This document shows, piece after piece, positions 1 through 11,345 of a stretch of 64,000 nt of DNA. The DNA is from Cannabis sativa (lineage: Eukaryota; Streptophyta; Magnoliopsida; Rosales; Cannabaceae): assembly GCF_029168945.1 (NCBI RefSeq), contig NC_083604.1, positions 32,111,686 to 32,175,685 of the forward strand, written 5' to 3'. The notes beneath the pieces were generated by a model. That model saw nothing but the letters and a program-made list of their open reading frames with translations. It did not search any database and had not been told where the DNA came from. Position numbers and translations under genes: made by a program. How positions within the stretch are numbered: the first letter of the stretch is position 1; every line of letters begins with the position of its first letter.

Positions 1-2840
1 AGGCATAAGCGATGACCCGATCGGCTTGCATCAGTACACACCCCAAACCCTGTTTGGATGCGTCACAGTAGACTACGAATTTCTCCTTGTCCGAAGGCAA
101 AGCTAGTACCGGAGCAGTAATTAATCTCTGTTTCAGCTCCTGAAAGCTAGCTTCACATTTATCTGACCAGATAAATCGCTGATTCTTCTTTGTAAGTTCG
201 GTTAAGGGCATTGAAATTTTGGAGAACCCTTCCACGAACCTACGGTAGTATCCAGCTAAACCCAAGAAGCTTCTGATCTCTGTCACTGTCTTCGGTCTCG
301 GCCAATCCCTGACGGATTCAATCTTCCCGGGATCCACCTTGATCCCATCTTTACTCACAATGTGCCCTAGGAAGGACACCTGAGACAACCAGAACTCACA
401 TTTCTTGAACTTGGCGTAAAGCTTATGTTCCCGAAGTCGTTGCAGTACCATTTGAAGATGTAACTCATGCTCCTCTTCTGATTGAGAGTACACGAGGATG
501 TCGTCGATAAACACAATCACACAGATATCGAGGAAATCCTTGAATACTCTATTCATCAGGTCCATGAATGCTGCAGGAGCATTGGTTAGTCCGAATGACA
601 TAACCAGAAACTCGTAATGTCCATACCTAGTGCGGAAAGCCGTCTTTGGAATGTCCTCCTCTCGGATTCTCAACTGATGATAACCCGAACGGAGATCAAT
701 CTTAGAAAAGACCGTCTTCCCCTGAAGCTGATCGAACAAGTCATCGATCCTAGGTAATGGATATTTATTCTTCACCGTCAGTTTGTTCAACTCCCTGTAG
801 TCGATGCACATCCTCATAGATCCATCCTTCTTCTTGACGAACAAAACCGGGGCTCCCCAGGGTGACACACTGGGCCGAATGAACCCTATGTCAAGCAACC
901 CTTGGAGCTGAATCTTTAATTCCTTAAGTTCAGCTGGAGCCATCCTATACGGGGCTTTGGAAACCGGTTCCACCCCTGGTGCCAAGTCAATCACGAAATC
1001 AATCTCCCGCTGAGGTGGTAACCCTGGAAGTTCTTCGGGAAAAACGTCCAAAAATTCCCGAACCACTCTGATGTCCTCTGGCCGAATGGTGTCTGGCCGA
1101 GTGGTGTCCACCACCACGGCCAGAAACCCTAAGCACCCGCCGTGCAACAATTCTCTCGCTGACATAGCCGAGATCACCGGGATCCGAGATCCCTGAACTG
1201 AACCCACAAATACAAACGGTTCTTCACTTTCCGGTTGGAAGACCACCATCTTCCTTTTACAATCAATGCTCGCCGAATATTTAGATAGGAAATCCATTCC
1301 TAAAATAATATCGAATTCGACTAAACTCATCTCTATCAGATCAGCGCTTAACTCTCTACCATCTATCCTGATCGGCATAGACCTAATCCACCTATTGGAG
1401 ATAACCAATTCTCCGCCAGGTAACAGGGTTCCAAACCCTGATTCATATCTATCATAGGGTCTACCCAATTTACTAAAGACTCTGGCCGCCACATAAGAAT
1501 GTGTAGCCCCAGAATCAAACAGCACTGAATATAGCGAGTTGTTAATAAAAAGCTGACCTGTGACAACTGATGGGCTGGCATCTGCATCAGCCTGCGTGAT
1601 AGCGAACACCCTGGCTGGAGTGGGTATCGCTGGAGCTCTCGGTGCCTCTGGTCGGAGCTGGGGACATTCCCTCTTGAAGTGTCCGGGCATGCCACAATGA
1701 AAGCATCCCTGACCTTTGCACTCACCCCGATGGTGCCTCTTGCAGCTAGGGCACTCGGGATAGGAGAATCGGGTCTCAGTACCACCAGGACGACTCCTGC
1801 GTTGCGGTTCCCCGGAACCTCTTGTTCGACTCGAGCCACGGAAGCGGATGGGTGCCCTCTTCCTCTGATCAATGGCCGAACCACTACTCCCCCTGCTATA
1901 GCCTGATGCAGGAGGGGTAGGAGCCCCGCCACTAACCGTAGTACTCGCTGATTCTGACATGCACCCCACTGCGCCCTCAGCTCGCAGTGCCTTCTCCACC
2001 ATCTGAGCATAGGTGGTGCTGTCGTCTGTGGTGATCATCAGGTCATGCCTGATCTTGGGGTTCAACCCGTCCAGATACTTCTCCTTCTTGCTGAAGTCGG
2101 TCGGCACAATTCCCGAGGCTAACCTCGCCAACCGATCAAACTGAGTAGTATACTCAGTGACGCTCATGTTCTCCCGCTGGGTCAGGTGAACGAACTCTTT
2201 CCTCTTGGCGCTTCTGACCGCCTCATTGTAATACTTTGCGTTGAAGAGTTCCTGGAACCTTTCCCAGGTCATGGTGGTGACGTCATGGATCTGAGACACC
2301 ATGTCCCACCATACCAACGCGTCCTCCTGGAACTGAAATGTGGCGCACACCACTCTGTCGTTACCGGTGACACCCATGAAATTCAGTATCTTGGTTATCA
2401 CCGTCAGCCATTGCTCAGCTTTCATCACGTCTGGGCCTCCCAGGAAAACCGGAGGTGCTTGCTTCCGGAACCGCTCATACAGAGGTTCCAATCTATGGGC
2501 CGCCACCACTATCTCGGCACAGGCGGCGAGGGGCGAGGTGCCACTTTGGAACTATGGGCACGGGAACTGCAGGAGCACCCTGCTGTCTCAACCTCTGAAT
2601 CTCGAGGTCTTGTTCTTCGATCCGGGCTTGCATCTCCGCAAACCGCAACTCCCAATTCGGGACTCCTTGATCGGCTGGGGGAGCCTGGGCAGCCTGTGGT
2701 GGGTTCTCATCACCCCGACCACAAGCCCTGCCTCGGGGACCTCTACCTCGGCCCCTGGCAGGTGGGGGAAACTGGGCTCCCTGACCTTGATTCGACCCTA
2801 CGGAGTTGCCCTGACTCCTGGTAGTCCGCCTGGCGTCCAT
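1..2840 (-). pseudogene. gag-pol polyprotein, 5' part (gag, protease, RT/RNase H start), copy A
   Basis: Retrotransposon polyprotein; gag packages the element RNA and pol copies it. The start ATG is the complement of 2838-2840 and gives MDARRTTRSQ, then an RG-rich basic segment. The capsid-like gag domain is followed by two cysteine clusters, including a CCHC knuckle ([14 protein letters not shown], near 1680-1730), the protease motif DSGATHSY (near 1490-1515), and the RT block with FIDD (near 490-505). The frame is broken near 2530-2545, where the junction of the gag N-terminus and body differs from copy B, so the first 110 or so residues are out of phase with the rest. The cluster of changes at 1790-1850 sums to a multiple of three and restores the frame. 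Compared with copy C, most changes fall at CTG or CAG. C-terminal domains lie outside the window. Confidence 0.9.
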
Positions 2841-3106
2841 CTACTTAGAACCGCTTGCGAAAGTAAGAGTTGGCATATCAGGTCGTATTCAAGGAGAGCT
2901 TACTAATGCCGCTTAATTTGGAAATTAAAAGCGAAACATGCGCCTATTCTACTATCAGGCTACTAACATGCTTCCTAACAGGCTTTTCTTTTTCATAACT
3001 GAATAAAATAAGCTACTAAAGCAATAAAGGCTTACCGAACCGTGAACCGAGCTAGCTGGCGATGATGATTGTACATGTCGTGACGATCTTCGGAAGACAA
3101 CACAGC

Positions 3107-3119
3107 GGCTACGATACCA
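3107..3119 (-). other. Primer-binding site, copy A (altered)
   Basis: Minus strand reads TGGTATCGTAGCC, three bases inside the LTR end. The canonical initiator-Met-tRNA site, TGGTATCAGAGCC, is kept in copy B. The change lies in the CTG of the + strand (gctctgat to gctacgat), the same altered form as in copy C. Confidence 0.8.
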
Positions 3120-3122
3120 AAT

Positions 3123-5316
3123 TGTAACACCCTAACTACCTTAGGCGTATTACGTGATTTTTAAACGTACTGTGCAGCTCGTTGCTAACCAACGAGGTTT
3201 ATGGAAAAACGTGATTAATTAAAATTTTGCTTTTTAATTAAACTTATAAACAGTATTACAAAAGACTCGGGATCCCGATTATAAAAATATTTACAAAAAG
3301 TTTAACTGTTTAACTGTTACATAAAATAAAGGTCGACTAATGACCGGTTACAAAATTCAGCCTTGCCGTCCCGAGGATCGTACGCTCCGAGCCTAACCGC
3401 CCCGAGCATGTACAATCTCATAAGCTCCCTCACGGTCCATCGGCTATAGCCTTTGCCTTTACCTACACATAAACGTAAAGCGTGAGTCGACGGACTCGGT
3501 AAGAAAAGCATAATAATATCATACATAATTCTAAGCGACGTGTCCAACACGATGCGAGTCCCGCTATTGCCATGTCCAACATGGTGCGAGCCGATCTTGC
3601 CATGTCCAACATGGTGCGAGTTATGAACGTTCACAGGGACGGTACTATTGACAAATATCCACCTGATCGGTCGAACCGGTCATACTCCGGCTTGGTCATA
3701 CTCCGGCTGTACCGACGGATAGGTCAATAAAAGATCGAACCACCAACCAAATGTCAGCCTGATTGGTCGAACCGGTCATACTCCGGCTGCTGGTCATACT
3801 ACAGCCTGTACCGACGTGACAGGGTTGGATGGTTCGAAGCCTATATACATAACTAATGTAATCTAGCAGGCTTCCTACATGCACGCTAAACATGTAATCT
3901 ACATATGCATACTGTTATACTAATCTTACCTGGATTCGATTTCGGGTGTGCGGGTCAACTTTGGAAGCCGAGCGGCGGATTACGGTGCGGCTCCCTAACC
4001 ATAAAAATCACAACGCTATAAGTGACACGCTAAATCACTTCCTGGGGACTAAAACTAGGAACTAAAAAGTTTCCCTATCGATAAAAAGCATGGCAATACC
4101 CCCTAAAACATAAAAACGAGGAAAACACGGGTTCGAAAAATTCCCCAACCGGTAGACCAGGTTGCCCAACCGAATTCCGGTTGGGAAATCGGGACCCTCA
4201 TCCGGAATTCCGGTTCAGCGAGCGGCAACATCAAATTTTCATAACTTGCACAATTCAACCCCAAATCACCTCAAACTTTCTAGACCTGTTCTATACCTTC
4301 CCTAGAACATATCCAAGGCATCAAAACAACCCAGAAACCTCAAACATGAAAAATGCCATTGGAGCTCAAGCTTTGAGTTCTAAACTCAAACTTGAGCAAA
4401 AACACCTAAACATGCATTTCACTAGCTTAATTCTACTTAATCAAGCTTATCTAAGCCTCTGAAAAACAAATAAAAACAACAACAACATCACAGAACAGAT
4501 TCACAATATTTTCACCAAAAATCACATTTTTGCATAGAAAACTCAAAGCTTTGAACAACCTAACTAACATGCTTCAAACAGTTCATTTAACTTCAATTAG
4601 ACATGCTTTAAACCACGTAAATCAACAACAAAACCCAAAGAACAACAAGCAGCCCACAAAAAGCATGCATTTACTCAATATTTCACCATTTTTTTCAAGA
4701 AAACAAAAGAGGAAAAATTAAGAATCACCTACCACAAACAAGAGTTCCAAAGTGATGATGAATCTAGCTAGAAATTGATGGAAAAACCCAGCCCTTTGAA
4801 TCCCATGCACCAGCCGAAATAGAGAGAGAGAATGAGAGAGAGTTCTCTTTTTCAAAGTTTTTTCTAATTTTATGCTAAGTGTAAAATTTCAGAGAAAAAG
4901 AGTTTTAATGCATATAACACCTTATTTCAGCCAAAATAATTATTTAAAATAAACATTTAATCCATTTAATAAATCACATAAGACAAAACACTAATGGGGC
5001 AAAAAGACCATTTTGCCCCTCCACCATAAAATCACATAAATCATACTAAAGGGGTATTTTTGGAACATTCTAAATTCCCGGCCATTCCCGACATTCCCAA
5101 TGTCTAAAACCCGTCCCCAAACTACTAACATACTAAGTTGTGATTTCTACTGAGCCACACGCCGAGTTCCAAAATACCGGGCACCGGAATTACAAAATAT
5201 GCAAGCTACTGAATAACATAAATAACAGTATAATAAATTATTTAAATAGCTATAAATAATTTCATAATTAACCATAAACAACTGCTAATTTCCAAATTAA
5301 CTAAGCGGGCTTTACA
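3123..5316 (-). repeat. LTR shared by copies A (5') and B (3')
   Basis: 2194 bp. On the minus strand it begins TGTAAAGCCC and ends GGGTGTTACA. Its low-coordinate side abuts the primer site of A and its high-coordinate side abuts the polypurine tract of B, so one LTR serves two elements. It is nearly identical to the LTR at 10278-12474 except in 3360-4220 and near 4615-4660, where the differences concentrate at CTG/CAG/CCG. It carries the same leader hairpins and a degraded form of the 98-bp repeat. A GA-rich run lies at 4820-4845. Confidence 0.95.
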
Positions 5317-5334
5317 ACTATCCCCCCCTTAAAA
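5317..5334 (-). other. Polypurine tract, copy B
   Basis: Minus strand reads TTTTAAGGGGGGGATAGT directly before the 3' LTR start TGTAAAGC. It is the plus-strand primer for reverse transcription. It is also coding: the run of G encodes the final Gly-Gly and the TAG inside it is the pol stop. Confidence 0.9.
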
Positions 5335-8300
5335 GGATTTCGTCCCCGAAATCTAACCTGAATAACTTTGGATATTGAGCTCTCATATCTGACTCTAGCT
5401 CCCAGGTGGCTTCTTCCACCTTACTGTTTCTCCAGAGAACCTTGACCAATGCTATGGTCTTATTGCGAAGGACTTTATCCTTCCTATCCAGGATCTGCAC
5501 TGGCTGTTCCTCATAAGTCATGCCTGGCTGAAGCTGAAGACTCTCATAACTGAGTATATGAGAGGGGTCTGAAACGTATTTTCTCAACATTGAGACATGG
5601 AATACGTTGTGAACTACGATAAAGTGGAGGCAATGCTAACCGATATGCCACTTGACCTATCTTCTCGAGAATCTCGAAAGGTCCCGTAAATCTAGGGCAT
5701 AACTTGCCTCTTTTCCCGAAACGTTTAATCCCCTTCATCGGAGATACCGTAAAAACACATGTTCCCCTACTTGGAACTCAACATCTCTGCGTTTCGGACC
5801 GCGTAACTCTTCTGTCTGCTCTGTGAGGCAAGCATTCTAGCTTTTATCTTCTCTATCGCCTCATTGGTCCGCTGAACTGACTCTGGACCTAGGTATTTCC
5901 TCTCCCCTGTCTCATCCCAGTGGATAGGGGATCTACATTTCCTACCGTACAACAGTTCATAGGGAGCCATCCTTATCGTACTCTGATAACTGTTGTTGTA
6001 AGAAAATTCTATTAACGGTAGATACTTACTCCATGAGCCTTCAAAATCCATAACACAGGCTCTCAACATGTCCTCCAATATCTGAATTGTCCTTTCGGAC
6101 TGACCATCTGTCTGAGGATGGAATGCTGTACTAAATTTTAGCTTTGTACCCATTGCCTGTTGCAAACTTTGCCAAAATTTGGAGGTAAACTTCGGATCCC
6201 TGTCCGAAACTATAGACTTCGGTACCCCGTGAAGTCTCACTATCTCTCTGACATATAACTCTGCCAACTGATCCACTGTAAATGTTGTTCTAACCGGTAG
6301 AAAATGAGCAGATTTCGTAAATCGATCCACCACTACCCAGATGGAATCAAATAAACCTGTGGTCCTAGGTAACCCGACCACAAAATCCATCGTGATATCT
6401 TCCCATTTCCATTCTGGTAGGGTTAGAGGCTGCAACAACCCTGCTGGTCTCTGATGTTCAGCCTTAATCTGCTGACACGTGAGGCATCTCGATACGAATT
6501 CTACCAAATTCTTCTTCATACCGCTCCACCAGAAGTACGGTTTCAAATCTTGGTACATCTTGGTGGTGCCGGGATGCAGAGAATATGGGGTAGAATGAGC
6601 CTCCTCAAAGATCTCATTTCTAAGTTCCACACTGTTCGGAACACAAACCCTGGCTTTATACAAAAGCATCCCACTATCTGACACTGAAAAGTCCTTGGCT
6701 TGACCAGCCAATACCTCATCTCGGATTTTCACTAACTTCGGATCTGTCATCTGAGCGACTTTTATTCTTTCCAACAGATCAGATTGCAGCGTCAAGTTGT
6801 GAAGCTGACCTACCACAAACTCAATGCTGGATCTAACCATATCCTTTGCTAGCTGAGGTGAGATCTGAACCATACTAGCTACTTGCCCGGGACCCTTTCT
6901 GCTCAGGGCATCGGCCACTACATTGGCTTTTCCGGGATGATAGAGGATCTCACAATCGTAGTCCTTCACTAGTTCCAACCAACGCCTTTGTCTCATGTTC
7001 AAATCTTTCTGAGTAAAGAAATACTTGAGACTTTTATGGTCGGTATAGATCTCACACTTCTCCCCATAAAGGTAATGCCGCCAAATCTTCAGTGCAAAAA
7101 CCACTGCGGCCAATTCTAGATCATGAGTCGGGTATCGCTGTTCATAATCCTTTAACTGACGGGAGGCATAAGCGATGACCCGATCGGCTTGCATCAGTAC
7201 ACACCCCAAACCCTGTTTGGATGCGTCACAGTAGACTACGAATTTCTCCTTGTCCGAAGGCAAAGCTAGTACCGGAGCAGTAATCAATCTCTGTTTCAGC
7301 TCCTGAAAGCTAGCTTCACATTTATCTGACCAGATAAATCGCTGATTCTTCTTTGTAAGTTCGGTTAAGGGCATTGAAATTTTGGAGAACCCTTCCACGA
7401 ACCTACGTTAGTATCCAGCTAAACCCAAGAAGCTTCTGATCTCTGTCACTGTCTTCGGTCTCGGCCAATCCCCGACGGATTCAATCTTCCCGGGATCCAC
7501 CTTGATCCCATCTTTACTCACAATGTGCCCTAGGAAGGACACCTGAGACAACTGTAACTCACATTTCTTGAACTTGGCGTAAAGCTTATGTTCCCGAAGT
7601 CGTTGCAGTACCATTTGAAGATGTAACTCATGCTCCTCTTCTGATTGAGAGTACACGAGGATGTCGTCGATAAACACAATCACACAGATATCGAGGAAAT
7701 CCTTGAATACTCTATTCATCAGGTCCATGAATGCGGGAGCATTGGTTAGTCCGAATGACATAACCAGAAACTCGTAATGTCCATACCTAGTGCGGAAAGC
7801 CGTCTTTGGAATGTCCTCCTCTCGGATTCTCAACTGATGATAACCCGAACGGAGATCAATCTTAGAAAAGACCGTCTTCCCCTGAAGCTGATCGAACAAG
7901 TCATCGATCCTAGGTAATGGATATTTATTCTTCACCGTCAGTTTGTTCAACTCCCTGTAGTCGATGCACATCCTCATAGATCCATCCTTCTTCTTGACGA
8001 ACAAAACCGGGGCTCCCCAGGGTGACACCTTGGCCGAATGAACCCTATGTCAAGCAACCCTTGGAGCTGAATCTTTAATTCCTTAAGTTCGAGTGGAGCC
8101 ATCCTATACGGGGCTTTGGAAACCGGTTCCACCCCTGGTGCCAAGTCAATCACGAAATCAATCTCCCGCTGAGGTGGTAACCCTGGAAGTTCTTCGGGAA
8201 AAACGTCCAAAAATTCCCGAACCACTTTGATGTCCTCTGGCCGAATGGTATCTGGCCGAGTGGTGTCCACCACCACGGCCAGAAACCCTAAGCACCCGCC

Positions 8301-9995
8301 GTGCAACAATTCTCTCGCTGACATAGCCGAGATCACCGGGATCCGAGATCCCTGAACTGAACCCACAAATACAAACGGTTCTTCACTTTCCGGTTGGAAG
8401 ACCACCATCTTCCTTTTACAATCAATGCTCGCCGAATATTTAGATAGGAAATCCATTCCTAAAATAATATCGAATTCGACCAAACTCATCTCTATCAGAT
8501 CAGTGCTTAACTCTCTACCATCTATCCTGATCGGCATAGACCTAATCCACCTATTGGAGATAACCAATTCTCCGCCAGGTAACAGGGTTCCAAACCCTGA
8601 TTCATATCTATCATAGGGTCTACCCAATTTACTAAAGACTCTGGCCGCCACATAAGAATGTGTAGCCCCAGAATCAAACGAGATCGAATATAGCGAGTTG
8701 TTAATAAAAAGGCCGACTGTGACAACTGATGGGCTGGCATCTGCATCAGCCTGCGTGATAGCGAACACCCTGGCTGGAGTGGGTATCGCTGGAGCTCTCG
8801 GTGCCTCTGGTCGGAGCTGGGGACATTCCCTCTTGAAGTGTCCGGGCATGCCACAATGAAAGCATCCCTGACCTTTGCACTCACCCCGATGGTGCCTCTT
8901 GCAGCTAGGGCACTCGGGATAGGAGAATCGGGTCTCATTACCACCAGGACGACTCCCTCTGTTCTGGTTCCCCCGGAACCTCTTGTTCTGACTCGAGCCA
9001 CCGGAAGCAGTGGGTGCCCTCTTCCTCTGATCAATGGCCGAACCACTACTCCCCATGCTATAGCCTGATGCAGGAGGGGTAGGAGCCCCGCCACTAACCG
9101 GAGTACTCGCTGATTCTGACATGCACCCCACTGCGCCCTCAGCTCGCAGTGCGTTCTCCACCATCTGAGCATAGGTGGTGCTGTCGTCTGTGGTGATCAT
9201 CAGGTCATGCCTGATCTTGGGGTTCAACCCGTCCAGATACTTCTCCTTCTTGCTGAAGTCGGTCGGCACAATTCTCGAGGCTAACCTCGCCAACCGATCA
9301 AACTGAGTAGTATACTCAGTGACGCTCATGTTCTCCCGCTGGGTCAGGTGAACGAACTCTTTCCTCTTGGCGCTTCTGACCGCCTCATTGTAATACTTTG
9401 CGTTGAAGAGTTCCTGGAACCTTTCCCAGGTCATGGTGGTGACGTCATGGATCTGAGACACCATGTCCCACCATACCAACGCGTCCTCCTGGAACTGAAA
9501 TGTGGCGCACACCACTCTGTCGTTACCGGTGACACCCATGAAATTCAGTATCTTGGTGATCACCGTCAGCCATTGCTCGGCTTTCATCACGTCTGGGCCT
9601 CCCAGGAAAACCGGAGGTGCTTGCTTCCGGAACCGCTCATACAGAGGTTCCAATCTATGGGCCGCCACCACTATCTCGGCACAGGCGGCGAGGCGGGTGC
9701 CCGGAACTATGGGCATGGGAACTGCAGGAGCACCCTGCTGTCTCAACCTCTGAATCTCGAGGTCTTGTTCTTCGATCCGGGCTTGCATCTCCGGAAACCG
9801 CAACTCCCAATTCGGGACTCCTTGATCGGCTGCAGGGGAGCACAGGCGGCCTGTGGTGGGTTCTCATCACCCCACCACGAAGCCGCCTCGGGAACCTCTA
9901 CCTCGGCCCCTGGCAGGTGGGGGAAACTGGGCTCCCTTACCTTGATTCGACCCTACGGAGTTGCCCTGACTCCTGGTAGTCCGCCTGGCGTCCAT
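5318..9995 (-). pseudogene. gag-pol polyprotein with chromodomain, copy B (multiply broken)
   Basis: Same domain order as copy C: RG-rich gag, CCHC knuckle, protease (DSGATHSY), RT (FIDD), RNase H ([10 protein letters not shown]), integrase (HHCC, D-D-E) and C-terminal chromodomain. Start ATG is the complement of 9993-9995. Breaks against copy C: gag N-terminus disordered at 9830-9900; -1 near 8028 (separating the gag-protease and RT frames); a 3-base loss near 7733; a TAC-to-TAA stop at 7407-7409; changes near 5800, a lost C near 5747, and a damaged stretch at 5620-5640. Open pieces of 609, 206 and 543 codons remain. Nearly every break falls on a CTG or CAG in copy C. Either this is real decay or a consensus error; raw reads would tell. 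Confidence 0.93.
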
Positions 9996-10261
9996 CTACT
10001 TAGAACCGCCTGCGAAAGTAAGAGTTGGCATATCAGGTCGTATTCAAGGAGAGCTTACTAATGCCGCTTAATTTGGAAATTAAAAGCGAAACATGCGCCT
10101 ATTCTACTATCAGGCTACTAACATGCTTCCTAACAGGCTTTTCTTTTTCATAACTGAATAAAATAAGCTACTAAAGCAATAAAGGCTTACTGAACCGTGA
10201 ACCGAGCTAACTGCTGATGATGATTGTACATGTCGTGACGATCTTCGGAAGACAACCTGGC

Positions 10262-10274
10262 GGCTCTGATACCA
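10262..10274 (-). other. Primer-binding site, copy B (initiator-Met tRNA)
   Basis: Minus strand TGGTATCAGAGCC, separated from the LTR end TTACA by ATT. This is the canonical plant initiator-Met-tRNA primer site and the only unaltered one among the four copies of this family. Confidence 0.92.
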
Positions 10275-10692
10275 AATTGTAACACCCTAACTACCTTAGG
10301 CGTATTACGTGATTTTTAAACGTACTGTGCAGCTCGTTGCTAACCAACGAGGTTTATGGAAAAACGTGATTAATTAAAATTTTGCTTTTTAATTAAACTT
10401 ATAAACAGTATTACAAAAGTCTCGGGATCCCGATTATAAAAATATTTACAAAAAGTTTAACTGTTTAACTGTTACATAAAATAAAGGTCGACTAATGACC
10501 GGTTACAAAAATTCAGCCTTGCTGTCCCGAGGATCGTACGCTCCAGGCCTAACCGCCCCGACATGTACAATCTCATAAGCTCGCTCACGGTCCATCAGCT
10601 ATAGCCTTGCCTTTACCTACACATAAACGTAAACTGTGAGTCGACAGACTCAGTAAGAAAAGCATAATAATATCATACATAATTCTAACTGA

Positions 10693-10770
10693 CGTGTCCA
10701 ACACGATACTGAGTCCCGCTACTGCCATGTCCAACATGGTACTGAGCCAGTACTGCCATGTCCAACATGG
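10693..10770 (-). repeat. Three tandem hairpin units in the LTR leader
   Basis: Three units about 31 bp apart, each centred on an inverted repeat with loop CCA: 10693-10705 (CGTGT/ACACG), 10725-10739 and 10756-10770 (CCATGT/ACATGG). The first unit differs from the others on both sides of the stem and still pairs. The copies at 3550-3615, 17868-17935, 41955-42035 and 49140-49225 keep the arrangement. Confidence 0.75.
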
Positions 10771-10819
10771 TACTGAGTTATGAACGTTCACAGGGACGGT
10801 ACTATTGACAAATATCCAC

Positions 10820-10985
10820 CTGATCGGTCGAACCGGTCATACTCCGGCTGCTGGTCATACTCCAGCCTGTACCGACGGGATAGGTCAATAGCACTGAACC
10901 ACCAACCAAATGTCAGCCTGATTGGTCGAACCGGTCATACTCCGGCTGCTGGTCATACTACAGCCTGTACCGACGTGACAGGGTT
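10820..10985 (-). repeat. 98-bp direct repeat in the LTR, two units
   Basis: Units start at 10820 and 10918. Each carries the shared blocks gatcggtcgaaccggtcata and ctgtaccgacg, with minor changes. The LTRs of copy D have two units (41542-43759) and three units (48729-51039), so the array length varies. Confidence 0.85.
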
Positions 10986-11000
10986 GGATGGTTCGAAGCC

Positions 11001-11006
11001 TATATA
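11001..11006 (-). promoter_or_regulatory. Candidate TATA box of the Tekay-like LTR
   Basis: Minus strand reads TATGTATATAGGC here. It is the best-placed TATA-like sequence, with about 720 bp of LTR left downstream for R and U5. The same block occurs at about 3844, 42262 and 49542. Inferred from sequence and position only. Confidence 0.4.
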
Positions 11007-11329
11007 CATAACTAATGTAATCTAGCAGGCTTCCTACATGCACGCTAAACATGTAATCTACATATGCATACTGTTATACTAATCTTACCTGGATTCCGAT
11101 TTCAGGTGTGCCGGTCAACCTGACTGGAACTGAAGCTGAGCGGCAGACATCGGCTCCTAAACCATAAAAATCACAACGCTATAAGTGACACGCTAAATCA
11201 CTTCCCGGGGACTAAAACTAGGAACTAAAAGTTTCCCTATCGATAAAAAGCATGGCAATACCCCCTAAAACATAAAAACGAGGAAAACACGGGTTCTGAA
11301 AAATTCCCCAACCGGTAGACCGGTTGCCC

Positions 11330-11345
11330 AACCGGAATTCCGGTT
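11330..11345. promoter_or_regulatory. 16-bp perfect palindrome in LTR U3
   Basis: AACCGGAATTCCGGTT is its own reverse complement. It lies about 330 bp upstream (minus strand) of the candidate TATA. In the copy D 5' LTR the same core is present three times (49865-49880, 49901-49916, 49921-49936). Function is unknown; a dimeric protein-binding site or cruciform is possible. Confidence 0.6.

Larger units (their letters stand above)
1..5316 (-). mobile_element. Partial Ty3/gypsy chromovirus (Tekay-like), copy A
   Basis: Left-truncated by the window edge. Read on the minus strand it has a 5' LTR (3123-5316), a primer-binding site, a leader of about 265 bp, gag (start at 2840), and protease and reverse transcriptase/RNase H coding running off at base 1. 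The sequence at base 1 recurs at 7164 (copy B) and 14326 (copy C), so the three copies are in register. The 5' LTR is physically the same DNA as the 3' LTR of copy B. Integrase, chromodomain and 3' LTR lie outside the window. The Tekay assignment rests on the chromodomain and integrase seen in copies B to D and on the LTR length of about 2.2 kb. Confidence 0.93.

Noticed and set aside
1363..2010. A 215-codon ORF overlapping gag in another frame, also at 8522-9172 and 15688-16338
   Set aside because: It is kept in all copies only because the copies are nearly identical. It has no start context or domain, and in D it joins gag by a frameshift. I treat it as a shadow.
2186..2906. Plus-strand ORFs of about 190-240 codons opposite gag (also near 9348, 16514 and 47798)
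   Set aside because: Antisense to a gag gene with strong codon constraint; no domain or signal of their own.
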